A DNA stretch of 22,590 nt from Bacteroidaceae bacterium. Its GTDB lineage: Bacteria > Bacteroidota > Bacteroidia > Bacteroidales > Bacteroidaceae. The DNA is taken from contig JAEDNQ010000014.1 of assembly GCA_016302435.1 (NCBI GenBank), positions 1-22,590 on the forward strand, read 5' to 3'. The position numbers and the translations under genes were made by a program. Numbering within the stretch: the stretch's first letter is position 1; every line of letters starts with the position of its first letter. The notes below the pieces were generated by a model. The model had not been told where the DNA came from, ran no database searches, and saw only the letters and a list, made by a program, of their open reading frames with translations. Shown one piece after another: positions 1 through 7,711 of the stretch.

Positions 1-43
1 GGCTGCACTTTGTTGCGTCTGCATTTATGTGGGCTGCACTTTG
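1..43. repeat. 12-bp direct repeat downstream of hisH
   Basis: The sequence GGCTGCACTTTG occurs at 1-12 and again at 32-43. It lies just past the hisH stop codon in the direction of transcription (minus strand). On the minus strand an ATG at 24-22 opens a frame reading MQTQQSAA to the window edge, which could be the start of the next gene. It does not resemble the usual start of HisA, and eight codons are too few to judge. Nothing else is recognisable in the first 76 bases. Confidence 0.45.
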
Positions 44-76
44 GGGCGGCTTCTGGAGCTGCTTCTGCGGGCTGCT

Positions 77-673
77 CTATCCTTTGAGCTCTATGAAGTT
101 TCGTAATATTCTCTCTCCCACTTCTCCGCTTTTCTCGGGGTGGAACTGTGTGGCGTAGAAGTTGTCCTTGTGGAGGGCTGAGGAGTAGGGCTGTATGTAG
201 TCGGTCTGTGCTATGGTGTGTTGGCACAGTGGGGCGTAGAAGCTGTGGATGAAGTAGACGAACTCTGGTTTGTCAAATCCGCTGAAGATGGGAGAGGAGG
301 TGTGCTCTATGGTGTTCCATCCCATCTGTGGCACCTTGTCCTCGTGCTGCTGGGGGATGAATCGCTTCACGTCCACGTCGAAGATGCCTAAGCAGTCGGT
401 GTCGTATTCTTCGCTGTGCTTGCAGAGGAGCTGCATACCGATGCAGATGCCGAGGACGGGCTGCTTGAGGTTGGTGATGACCTGGTCGAGCTTGTGCTCA
501 CGGAGGTATGCCATCGTGCTTTTAGCTTCTCCCTGTCCGGGGAAGATAACGCGGTCGGCCGCGGTGATGAGTTCGGGCTGGTCGGTGACGACAGGTGTGA
601 GGCCCAATCGCTTGACTGCGTTTTCCACTGAGCCAATGTTGCCTGCGTTGTATTTTATTATGGCTATGTTCAT
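77..673 (-). CDS. hisH: Imidazole glycerol phosphate synthase, glutaminase subunit HisH
   Basis: HisH hydrolyses glutamine and passes ammonia to HisF, which makes imidazole glycerol phosphate and AICAR in histidine biosynthesis; it acts in the cytoplasm. The 198-residue length is normal for the family. It is a class I glutamine amidotransferase: the nucleophile elbow GICIGM places the catalytic Cys at residue 77, and QFHPEKSG supplies His178 and Glu180. The oxyanion-strand region reads PGQGEA (residues 45-50), and the N-terminus (IIKYNAGNIGSV) is typical of HisH. The ATG at 673 is the natural start and has a promoter-like -7 box 67 bases upstream. HisF and HisA are not in the window; they may lie beyond the left edge. 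Confidence 0.96.
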   Translation of the reverse strand: MNIAIIKYNAGNIGSVENAVKRLGLTPVVTDQPELITAADRVIFPGQGEAKSTMAYLREHKLDQVITNLKQPVLGICIGMQLLCKHSEEYDTDCLGIFDVDVKRFIPQQHEDKVPQMGWNTIEHTSSPIFSGFDKPEFVYFIHSFYAPLCQHTIAQTDYIQPYSSALHKDNFYATQFHPEKSGEVGERILRNFIELKG

Positions 674-739
674 CGTTGTTATGTGTTTGCCGATGTATGG
701 ATTGTCCTTATGTGTGGGTGATTTTTATTTATTTGAGTG

Positions 740-747
740 CAAAGGTA
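740..747 (-). promoter_or_regulatory. Putative promoter -7 box for hisH
   Basis: On the minus strand the sequence reads TACCTTTGCA, an exact match to the Bacteroidetes -7 element TAnnTTTG. It sits about 67 bases before the hisH start codon. No clear TTG -33 element is found at the usual distance, so only half of the promoter is supported. Apart from this box and the terminator at 893-941, I see nothing in the 292 bases between hisH and the next gene. Confidence 0.55.
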
Positions 748-892
748 GCTTTTTTTAGTGAATTACGCACATTATTTATATATAAAAGGTTTTTCAGATG
801 ATAAATTGCATGTTTTTGGGTCTTTCGACTTGCAAAAATGACATTGTGAAGGTCAAATGCTGGCTCATTCTGTCGCCTTGGCCTGTGATGTC

Positions 893-941
893 AAAAAGTG
901 AAGCCCCGTCTGTCTGTGTTGTATGCTGGCAGAAGGGGCTT
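893..941 (-). terminator. Intrinsic terminator of the small lipoprotein gene
   Basis: The arms AAGCCCC (901-907) and GGGGCTT (935-941) pair exactly, and inside them TCTG (909-912) pairs with CAGA (930-933) across a single mismatch. Read on the minus strand, the hairpin is followed by CACTTTTTGAC, giving a run of five T at 897-893. It lies 25 bases past the stop codon of the minus-strand lipoprotein gene. Confidence 0.75.
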
Positions 942-965
942 ATCGTTTATGGAGAGAGAGAATGC

Positions 966-1445
966 TTATCTGATGTTGACCGTTGTCGACTTTATCTTAT
1001 ACCGATATGTGAGGTTCCAAAGGTTGACATTGACAGTGAAGGAGTGAAGGTCTATGTCTGCTGCTGAGTGGATGCCGAGGGAGTCGAAGTAGTGGAAGTT
1101 GTCGCTGTAGAGGCGCTGTGAGAATGACGAGAGGGTAGGGATGGTCTTGAGGTTGGTGTCATACTTTTTTATAGCCTGCTGGTTGCAGAGGTATACGGCA
1201 TAGTCTATTGAACTGTTGTCGACCTGAGCTTCCTCTGAGAAGATGTAGCCGGTGAGACCTACTGAATCGATGCATGCTTGGACGATAGAGTCATATTTTA
1301 CGTCCGTGGAGTCTGAATAGATGAGGCTGTCTTTTAGAACTATAAAAGAACAGTTGGACTCGGCGTGGTTGCCGTCGTTGTCGCAAGAGACAATGGCTGC
1401 TGCTAAGAGGAGAGCTGTTGTGATGATTCCAAAGATTTTCTTCAT
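966..1445 (-). CDS. Small putative lipoprotein of unknown function
   Basis: I do not recognise this 159-residue protein. Its N-terminus is a lipoprotein signal peptide: MKK, a hydrophobic stretch (residues 4-19), then IVSC with the lipidated Cys at position 21, followed by a polar DNDGN linker. The mature part (about 139 residues) is soluble, acidic and rich in Ser, Asp and Tyr, without repeats or a known motif. It is probably anchored in the cell envelope. The start is supported by the signal peptide and by an A/T-rich leader. A weak -7-like sequence (TTAATTTG on the minus strand, 1618-1611) lies 166 bases upstream, which would place the CGAG motifs at 1502-1547 in its 5' leader. It has its own terminator and so appears monocistronic. 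Confidence 0.75.
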   Translation of the reverse strand: MKKIFGIITTALLLAAAIVSCDNDGNHAESNCSFIVLKDSLIYSDSTDVKYDSIVQACIDSVGLTGYIFSEEAQVDNSSIDYAVYLCNQQAIKKYDTNLKTIPTLSSFSQRLYSDNFHYFDSLGIHSAADIDLHSFTVNVNLWNLTYRYKIKSTTVNIR

Positions 1446-1501
1446 CGTGATGGATTGGTTTAAATGATGTTTGTTTTTAATATTTGTTTATTAGAAATGT
1501 T

Positions 1502-1547
1502 TCTCGCTTGGTAATATGTCTCGCTTGAAAATGAAATTTCTCGTTTG
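1502..1547 (-). repeat. Cluster of three CAAnCGAGA motifs
   Basis: On the minus strand the nonamer CAAGCGAGA occurs at 1510-1502 and 1527-1519, and CAAACGAGA at 1547-1539. The spacing is 17 and 20 bases. All three lie 57-102 bases ahead of the lipoprotein start, in the same orientation as that gene. A related cluster precedes the DnaJ-like gene. Confidence 0.55.
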
Positions 1548-1706
1548 CGAATGTCGCTTTCTTGAATGGCTGTGAGGCATGATTTGTACTTCTTCGAGCG
1601 AAAGGATATGCAAATTAAATACTTTTTCGACACATAGAATGCTAAATTAGGTTTATTTATGACTGTTCAGCTACTATTAGGACATTAATTTGTTCTTTTC
1701 CATTAG

Positions 1707-1735
1707 TTGTATGTCATTTTAAAGTGCTACATTTG
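1707..1735 (+). promoter_or_regulatory. Promoter of the RND efflux operon
   Basis: TTG at 1707-1709 and TACATTTG at 1728-1735 are separated by 18 bases, a good match to the Bacteroidetes primary-sigma promoter (TTTG, about 19 bases, TAnnTTTG). The predicted start of transcription near 1742 gives a leader of about 135 nt before the adaptor gene. Confidence 0.7.
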
Positions 1736-1877
1736 CAATCGAAATTGTTTTTCCCTTTATGCGGCAGCCTGTGCCACTCTTCTGCTGAGAAGTTCGGATG
1801 GAGCGCCTGCTTGTGGAAAATGTCTGTTGAGACGAATCAGAATCTATTTTTTTGAAGATAAAAACATACACGTTATT

Positions 1878-2951
1878 ATGAAACAGAATCTTTTTTTCCT
1901 ATGGTCTCTCCTGTGCGGACTGGCATTCACCTCGTGTGGCGGCGGAGAGACAAAAGAGCGGGCTGCCACTCCTGTCTACGTGACACAGGCTGTGTCGGCA
2001 AGCGAACTGGGTGCTTCCACATTTACAGGACGTACGAAAGCTGCCACGGAGGTCAATCTCGCCTTCAGGGTGGCTGGACAGATAGAGCGCATGCTTGTCA
2101 AAGAGGGGGACTATGTTCGCCAGGGGCAAGTGGTGGCAGAGATGGACAATAGAGACTATCAGGTTCAGCTCACAGCCGTGAAGGCTGAATATGAGCAGGT
2201 CAAGGCCGACGCGGAGAGGGTCATGGCTCTCTATGCCGAGGGCAACACCACTGCCAGCAACTACGACAAGGCGCGCTACGGGCTGCAGCAGATGGAGCAG
2301 AAACTTGCCAACTGCCGCAACCAGCTCGACGACACACGTTTGCGAAGCACCATCAACGGCTATGTGCAGTCGCTCTACCATCAGGCAGGCGAGACAGTGG
2401 GGCAGGGCATGCCTGTGCTCTCTCTCTTCACGAGCGGAGACACAGAGGTGGAGATAAAGGTCAGTGCCACTGACTATGTGCGCCTTCAGCGTTTCAGCTC
2501 TTTCAAGTGCCGCTTTGATGTGACGGGCGACAAGACCTATCCGCTGTCTGTATCGCGTGTGAGTCAAGAGGCCAACTCTTCACAGCTCTATACCGTGCGC
2601 CTCCGTTTTGCCGATGCTGCTGATGCCAAGGACATCACACCTGGCATGACCACCCTCGTCTATGCCGAGATAGAGGATGGAGACGGTCCTTCATCCGTCC
2701 TCGTGCCTACGGGAGCCGTCGTGGAAGAAGGTGCGAAGACTTGTGTCTATGTGCTCGACTCCAAGGAGTCTGTCGTTAGGCGGCGCGAAGTGAAGGTGGA
2801 CGGTGTGGTGCCAGACGGGCGCATGACGGTGTCTGCCGGACTTAAGACTGGGGAGATTGTCGTGTCCTCCGGAGCTCACCATGTCACTGACGGCGAACGG
2901 GTAGAGGTCGTCGGCCGACCTTCTTCCTCCAATGTGGGAGGACTCTTGTGA
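1878..2951 (+). CDS. RND efflux periplasmic adaptor (membrane fusion lipoprotein)
   Basis: This adaptor (HlyD/AcrA family) links the inner-membrane pump to the outer-membrane channel in a tripartite efflux system. From ATG 1878 the protein has 357 residues. It begins with a lipoprotein signal peptide ending AFTSC (Cys20), so it is anchored to the membrane. The split lipoyl domain is at about 60-92 (FRVAGQIERMLVKEGDYVRQGQ) and 158-185, flanking a helical hairpin (94-155); the beta-barrel (about 188-270) and membrane-proximal domain (272-350, with VPTGAVVEEG) follow. An upstream in-frame extension to 1707 is rejected because the promoter lies there. The pump and outer-membrane factor genes follow at short spacing (51 and 20 bases), so the three form an operon. 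The substrate cannot be read from the sequence. Confidence 0.92.
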   Translation: MKQNLFFLWSLLCGLAFTSCGGGETKERAATPVYVTQAVSASELGASTFTGRTKAATEVNLAFRVAGQIERMLVKEGDYVRQGQVVAEMDNRDYQVQLTAVKAEYEQVKADAERVMALYAEGNTTASNYDKARYGLQQMEQKLANCRNQLDDTRLRSTINGYVQSLYHQAGETVGQGMPVLSLFTSGDTEVEIKVSATDYVRLQRFSSFKCRFDVTGDKTYPLSVSRVSQEANSSQLYTVRLRFADAADAKDITPGMTTLVYAEIEDGDGPSSVLVPTGAVVEEGAKTCVYVLDSKESVVRRREVKVDGVVPDGRMTVSAGLKTGEIVVSSGAHHVTDGERVEVVGRPSSSNVGGLL

Positions 2952-3002
2952 GAACACAATACACCATCATCATTATCCAGAACATTTTCAAAAGCATAAG
3001 AT

Positions 3003-6000
3003 ATGAACTTAAGTAAATGGGCCCTATCAAACGGCAAACTTGTCAACTTTGCTGTGCTCATACTCATAGTGGGCGGACTGTTTGCCTACATGTCAATGTC
3101 GAAGCTTGAAGACCCTGCCATCAAGGTGAAGCAGGCTGTCATCGTGACGACCTATCCAGGTGCTTCGGCGCATCAGGTGGAACTGGAAGTCACCGACCCT
3201 TTGGAGAAGAGTATCAGGGAGATGTCGACCATAGATAATGTAGAATCTTCGAGCTTTGCCGACCTTAGCATCATCAATGTCGAACTGATGCCGACGGTGC
3301 CTAACGATGAGGTGGAACAGCAGTGGGACTTGCTCCGGCGCAAGGTGGCCAATGCACAGTCAGCCCTGCCAAGCGGAGCTACGCCATCGCAGGTCAAGGA
3401 CGATTTCGGCGATGTCTACGGCATGTTCTACGCCATAACGGGTGACTTCCACAGCGACCGCCAGCTCAACGACTACGCCGAACTCATCAAGCGAGGTGTG
3501 GAAGCCATCGACGGAGTGGTGAGAGTGGACATCTACGGAAAGCGCCACGAGTGCATAAACATATCGTTGAGAGAGGAGAAGATGGCCAATCTCGGTGTCT
3601 TGCCTACTGAAATCATTCAGACTCTCAACAATCAGAACAAGACCTGCTATGCTGGCTACTATGACAATGGCACCCGACGAGTGAGAGTCACTGTCGACGA
3701 CACCTTCAACAGTGTGGACGACATAGCCAACATGCTCATTCAGGGACACGACGACGACCAGCTGCGCATCAAGGACATAGCCATCGTGACCAAAGACTAC
3801 GAAGAGGTCACACGCAACGCCATGGCTTATGACGGACTTCAGGCTCTCGGAGTCAGCATAGCGTGCTCTGCCGACCACGATGTCATAAAGGTGGGGAGTG
3901 CCGTTGAGAAGTACATGAAAAGTCTTCAGGAAGATCTGCCAGCTGGCATTGAGTGCCACAAGGTGTTCTTCCAGCCCGAGCGTGTCGACGTGGCGCTCAG
4001 CACCTTCCTCATCAACCTCGTCGAGTCTGTAGCCATCGTTGTCCTCCTGCTTGTCTTCTTCATGGGCTGGCGCAGCGGTGTCATCATCGGAGCCAGCCTT
4101 GTCGTCATCGTCTTTGGCTCTTTCCTCATACTGCAGTCCTTCGATGGCACCCTGCAGCGTGTCTCCTTGGCCAGCTTCATCCTCGCCATGGGCATGCTCG
4201 TGGACAACGCCATCGTCATCGTGGACGGCATACTCGTCGACATCCATTCGGGCAAGCCGCGGAAGGAAGCCCTTGTCTCCATAGGTGGCAAGACGGCCAT
4301 GCCGCTCTTGGGTGCCACGCTCATAGCCATCCTCGCTTTCCTTCCTATCTTCCTCAGTCCCGATACGGCTGGAGTCTATGTTCGCGACCTCTTTATCGTC
4401 ATGGCAGTCAGTCTGTTGCTGAGCTGGATTTTGGCTTTGGTTCATGTGCCTATAATGAGCAGCTGGATGTTCTCGAAGATAAGGGTCAAGACAGAAGACT
4501 CCTCGCAGATGTACGGCGGCAAGGCATACTCCATCCTGGAACGAGTGCTCCAGTTCGGACTCGCCCACAGAGTGAGCTGCATCTTGACAGCCGTCGCCCT
4601 GCTCGCCCTCAGCGGGCTCTGCTACAAGTTTGTCAACAAGGCTTTCTTCCCCGACATGGAGTATGACCAGCTCTACATGGAGTACAAACTGCCAGAGGGC
4701 TACAACTCCACCGAGACAGCTCGCGACCTTGAGGAGATACGCGCCATGCTTATCCAGCGCGACTACATCACCCATGTCACCACCTCCGTCGGCGGCACCC
4801 CCTCGCGCTACAATCTTGTACGCTCCATAGCCACACCTTCGCTCTCCTACGGTGAGCTCATCATCGACTTCACCTCGCCCTCCGCCCTCGTGGAGCATAT
4901 CGACTCCCTGCAGGCAGAGATAAGCAGGCTTTATCCCGACTCCTACGTCAAGTTCAAGCGGTACAACCTCATGTTCAAGAAGTACCCCATCGAAGCCTGC
5001 TTCCACGGTCCCGACCCTGCCGTCCTCCATCGCCTCACCGACTCAGCCATGGCCATCGTCAAGGCATCAGACAAGGTCTATCTCGCCACCTCCGACTGGG
5101 AACCCAAGGTGCCAGTGCTCAGCATTGCCTACGACCAGCCCTCCGCGCGCAACGTCGGACTCACCCGCAGCGACGTGGCTCTCTCCATGATGGCCTATAC
5201 GGGCGGTGTACCTATCGGCACATACTATGACGGCATCAACAAGCAGCAGATATACGTGAAGTGTACGGACGAGTCGGGCCAAGACATCGCCGACCTGTCG
5301 AACGCGCGCATCTTCGGCCTCATACCCAATGTGGGACAGTTCCTCAACCGTTCCACAATACAGAAAATCATGTCTGGCACCGTAACACGCGATGAGGCTC
5401 TCGAAAATATCATCCAGACGCTGCCCCTCAAGCAGATCTCCGACGACATCGACATAAAATGGGAAGAACCCGTCGTCGTGCGCTACAACGGACAGAGAGC
5501 TCAGCGAGTGCAATGCTCCCCATGCCCAGGCGTGGGCACAGAGGTGGCCCGAAGCGCCATAGCCGAGAAGATAGAGCAGATACCACTGCCCAAAGGCTAC
5601 AGCCTCACATGGGAGGGCGAGAAGAAAGCCAGCGACCAGTCCATGCGCTACCTCTTCAACATGTTCCCCATCTGCATAGTGCTGATGATAGCCATACTCA
5701 TCATGCTCTTCCGCGACTACAAGAAACCTGCCATCATCTTCTGCTGCATACCCCTCGTCGTCATAGGTGTCATACCCGTGGTGCTGCTCACAGGCAAGCC
5801 CTTCGGCTTCGTAGCCATCGTGGGTGTGCTCGGTCTCATAGGCATGATAATAAAGAATGGCATAGTCCTCATGGACGAGATAACGCTCCAGATAGGGCAG
5901 GGTGTGCCCATGCGCCAAGCTCTCATAGAGAGTTCGAAGTCAAGGCTTCGACCTGTCATGATGGCCAGCCTCACCACTATCCTGGGCATGATACCTCTCG

Positions 6001-6134
6001 TGCCAGACGCCATGTTCGGCTCGCTTGCCGTGACCATCATGGGAGGCCTCTTTGTCGGCTCGCTCATCACCCTGATATTCATTCCTGTCCTCTACTCGCT
6101 CTTCTTCAGCGAAAAGCACTGTGAGGGAAAGTAA
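3003..6134 (+). CDS. RND efflux pump, inner-membrane permease (AcrB/HAE-1 type)
   Basis: This proton-driven exporter of the resistance-nodulation-division superfamily has 1043 residues, the usual full length. It has a first membrane helix at about 13-30, two large periplasmic loops, and two helix bundles (about 335-490 and 880-1035). The proton-relay region is visible: GMLVDNAIVIVDG in TM4 (Asp401, with Asn402 in the position of AcrB's second Asp), IGMIIKNGIVLMDE in TM10 (Lys951) and SRLRPVMMASLTTILG (Arg983). The DN variant is common in the family. Motifs such as YPGASAHQVELEVTDPLE near residue 50 are also typical of the family. It lies between its adaptor and outer-membrane partner. The drug or metabolite exported is not predictable; no regulator gene is adjacent. 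Confidence 0.95.
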   Translation: MNLSKWALSNGKLVNFAVLILIVGGLFAYMSMSKLEDPAIKVKQAVIVTTYPGASAHQVELEVTDPLEKSIREMSTIDNVESSSFADLSIINVELMPTVPNDEVEQQWDLLRRKVANAQSALPSGATPSQVKDDFGDVYGMFYAITGDFHSDRQLNDYAELIKRGVEAIDGVVRVDIYGKRHECINISLREEKMANLGVLPTEIIQTLNNQNKTCYAGYYDNGTRRVRVTVDDTFNSVDDIANMLIQGHDDDQLRIKDIAIVTKDYEEVTRNAMAYDGLQALGVSIACSADHDVIKVGSAVEKYMKSLQEDLPAGIECHKVFFQPERVDVALSTFLINLVESVAIVVLLLVFFMGWRSGVIIGASLVVIVFGSFLILQSFDGTLQRVSLASFILAMGMLVDNAIVIVDGILVDIHSGKPRKEALVSIGGKTAMPLLGATLIAILAFLPIFLSPDTAGVYVRDLFIVMAVSLLLSWILALVHVPIMSSWMFSKIRVKTEDSSQMYGGKAYSILERVLQFGLAHRVSCILTAVALLALSGLCYKFVNKAFFPDMEYDQLYMEYKLPEGYNSTETARDLEEIRAMLIQRDYITHVTTSVGGTPSRYNLVRSIATPSLSYGELIIDFTSPSALVEHIDSLQAEISRLYPDSYVKFKRYNLMFKKYPIEACFHGPDPAVLHRLTDSAMAIVKASDKVYLATSDWEPKVPVLSIAYDQPSARNVGLTRSDVALSMMAYTGGVPIGTYYDGINKQQIYVKCTDESGQDIADLSNARIFGLIPNVGQFLNRSTIQKIMSGTVTRDEALENIIQTLPLKQISDDIDIKWEEPVVVRYNGQRAQRVQCSPCPGVGTEVARSAIAEKIEQIPLPKGYSLTWEGEKKASDQSMRYLFNMFPICIVLMIAILIMLFRDYKKPAIIFCCIPLVVIGVIPVVLLTGKPFGFVAIVGVLGLIGMIIKNGIVLMDEITLQIGQGVPMRQALIESSKSRLRPVMMASLTTILGMIPLVPDAMFGSLAVTIMGGLFVGSLITLIFIPVLYSLFFSEKHCEGK

Positions 6135-6154
6135 ACTATAAAGATATAGTGAAA

Positions 6155-7573
6155 ATGAAAAGATACATCATAATGGCAGCAGCGGCCATGCTCACCTTCC
6201 GTGCTGCAGCCCAGACGCTCAGTCTCGACGAGTGTCGCCAGCGAGCCCTTGAACACAACAAGTCACTCTCTCTGGCTCGCACTCAGCATCAGCAGCGACT
6301 CTACGACTCCAAGTCATACTGGGCCAACTTCTTTCCGCAGATAAGCCTTATGGCCATCGACTCCTACAGTTGGGCAAAGGGTGACTTCACCCTTCAGGGC
6401 GGCAAACTCCCAATATATAAATATGTGGAGGCGGAAGGACAATACGTGCCTTCTGTCACAGTGGGTGCTGATGGTTCGTATCGTCTCAACGAATATGCCG
6501 ACTTCCCCACGCAGAAGATTGAGTGGAAGTCGAAGAACATCTTCATGGGAGGCATATCCCTCTTGGAGCCTCTCTATGCCGGTGGAAAGATGACGGCAGC
6601 CTACCGCATGTCGCAGATAGGAGCCGATGTGGCAGTCAGCAATGTGCGCCTTACGGAGTCGGAAGTAAAGGTAGCCACCGAGGAGGCCTATTACCTCGTG
6701 GTGCAAGCCAAGGAGATGGGCAAAGTGGCCCGCAGCTACCATGCCACGCTGACCGAGGTGAAGAAGACCGTTGAGGCTGCCTTCCGCCACGGCATGAGCA
6801 CACGCAATGACATCATGAAGGTGCAGGTGAAACTCAATGAGGCTGACCTCTCAGTGCAGAAGGCTGACAATGCCACTCGTCTTGCCATCCTCAACCTCTG
6901 CCACCTTATCGGCCTGCCCCTCGACACCCCATTGGATGTCATCATGCCCGACATGGACACTGACCGCCTCATAAGTGACTGCGATGCCTATGTGTCAGCT
7001 TTGGGCGAACGCCGCCTCATGAGCGTGGAGTCACGTCCCGAATATGAGATGGTAAGTCAAAAGGCAGAACTCGCGCGTCAGCAGGTCAAGCTCGCCAAGA
7101 GTTACCTCATGCCCACCGTGGCTCTCAATGCGTCCTACATGTACATGAATGGGGGAGAACTGGCAGGCGAAAAACTCATGGACAAGGGCTCGGCCTATGT
7201 CGGACTCGTCGTCAACATGCCTCTCGACTTCTTCGGTGCCACCACCAACAAGGTGAGGAGCGCAAAAGCAGCATACCAGATGGCGCAACTCGAACAACAG
7301 GATATATGTGAGAAGATGACTCTCGAACAAAACCAAAGTTGGAATGCCTATGACGAAGCCAAGACGGAGCTCAAGTTGTGTGACTCTGCCTATAAGCAGT
7401 CGGAAGAGAATGTGCGTCTCTCCATGCAGCAATATGAAGTGGGATTTGAGACTCTGAGTGACCACCTCGAAGCTCAAGCACTCATGCAGCAATGTGCGGC
7501 AAATCTGGTCAAGGCACGTTGCCAGCTTCTGCTGCAGAGAAGCAAACTGGCAAAGGCTCTCGGACGGATGTGA
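6155..7573 (+). CDS. TolC-family outer-membrane efflux protein
   Basis: This is the outer-membrane channel of the tripartite pump. It is 472 residues long from ATG 6155, with a signal peptide MKRYIIMAAAAMLTFRAAAQ cleaved after AAA or AAAQ, and then LSLDECRQRALEHNKSLSLA, the usual start of the first OEP repeat. Two OEP halves are visible: the first to about residue 255, and the second beginning near SRPEYEMVSQKAELARQQVKLAKSY, split by LMPTVALNASYMY. The C-terminal half has long amphipathic coiled-coil helices (LEQQDICEKMTLEQNQSWNAYDE). A GTG two codons earlier (6149) is in frame, but the ATG followed by the basic MKR start is the better choice. The gene follows the pump gene by 20 bases and is the last of the operon. 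Confidence 0.92.
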   Translation: MKRYIIMAAAAMLTFRAAAQTLSLDECRQRALEHNKSLSLARTQHQQRLYDSKSYWANFFPQISLMAIDSYSWAKGDFTLQGGKLPIYKYVEAEGQYVPSVTVGADGSYRLNEYADFPTQKIEWKSKNIFMGGISLLEPLYAGGKMTAAYRMSQIGADVAVSNVRLTESEVKVATEEAYYLVVQAKEMGKVARSYHATLTEVKKTVEAAFRHGMSTRNDIMKVQVKLNEADLSVQKADNATRLAILNLCHLIGLPLDTPLDVIMPDMDTDRLISDCDAYVSALGERRLMSVESRPEYEMVSQKAELARQQVKLAKSYLMPTVALNASYMYMNGGELAGEKLMDKGSAYVGLVVNMPLDFFGATTNKVRSAKAAYQMAQLEQQDICEKMTLEQNQSWNAYDEAKTELKLCDSAYKQSEENVRLSMQQYEVGFETLSDHLEAQALMQQCAANLVKARCQLLLQRSKLAKALGRM

Positions 7574-7580
7574 TAATTCG

Positions 7581-7625
7581 AAAAAAAAAGAAGGTGCGCA
7601 TAATTGATTGGAATTATGCGCACCT
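7581..7625 (-). terminator. Terminator of the metallophosphoesterase gene, possibly bidirectional
   Basis: A perfect 14-bp inverted repeat (AGGTGCGCATAATT at 7592-7605, complement at 7612-7625) has a 6-base loop. On the minus strand it is followed by CTTTTTTTTT (7590-7581), so it is a strong intrinsic terminator for the gene ending at 7712. The same stem begins 18 bases after the efflux operon stop, so it may also end plus-strand transcripts, though no T-run follows on that strand. Confidence 0.85.
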
Positions 7626-7628
7626 GCT

Positions 7629-7676
7629 TGCAAAACTACCTTCTGTCACCTTAATGCAAAACTACCTTCGGTCACC
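7629..7676. repeat. Two tandem copies of a 26-bp unit
   Basis: The segments starting at 7629 and 7655 share TGCAAAACTACCTTC, then a T/G change, then GTCACC. The period is 26 bases with one mismatch over the first 22 bases. Read on the minus strand, each copy contains TAGTTTTGCA, which also fits the -7 consensus TAnnTTTG. They lie in the 3' untranslated region of the minus-strand gene, between its stop codon and its terminator. Confidence 0.7.
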
Positions 7677-7711
7677 CTCATGCGTTCGCAATGGTGCTTG
7701 TTGGCAAGTGC

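Larger units (their letters stand above)
1446..1877. other. Divergent intergenic region, lipoprotein / efflux operon
   Basis: This 432-base region separates two divergently transcribed units. It holds a CGAG motif cluster (1502-1547), a weak minus-strand -7-like box (1611-1618), the plus-strand efflux promoter (1707-1735) and a leader of about 135 nt before the adaptor gene. The reading frame of the adaptor is open upstream of 1878, but that stretch overlaps the promoter, encodes a Cys-rich sequence unlike the family, and precedes the signal peptide, so I treat it as untranslated. Confidence 0.6.

Noticed and set aside
1..76. Start of hisA downstream of hisH
   Set aside because: The minus-strand frame starting at position 24 reads MQTQQSAA, unlike the usual HisA N-terminus, and only eight codons are visible.
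1707..1877. N-terminal extension of the efflux adaptor from 1707
   Set aside because: The -33 and -7 promoter elements lie within it, and the protein from 1878 starts with a proper lipoprotein signal peptide.
3360..5030. 556-codon open frame antisense to the RND pump gene
   Set aside because: It is the shadow of a long, codon-biased gene. The product is low-complexity (rich in Asp, Glu, His and Val) with no family resemblance, and the plus-strand pump is complete.
5067..5918. 283-codon open frame antisense to the 3' part of the pump gene
   Set aside because: Same cause as the longer antisense frame; the composition is rich in His, Tyr and Glu and there is no start context.
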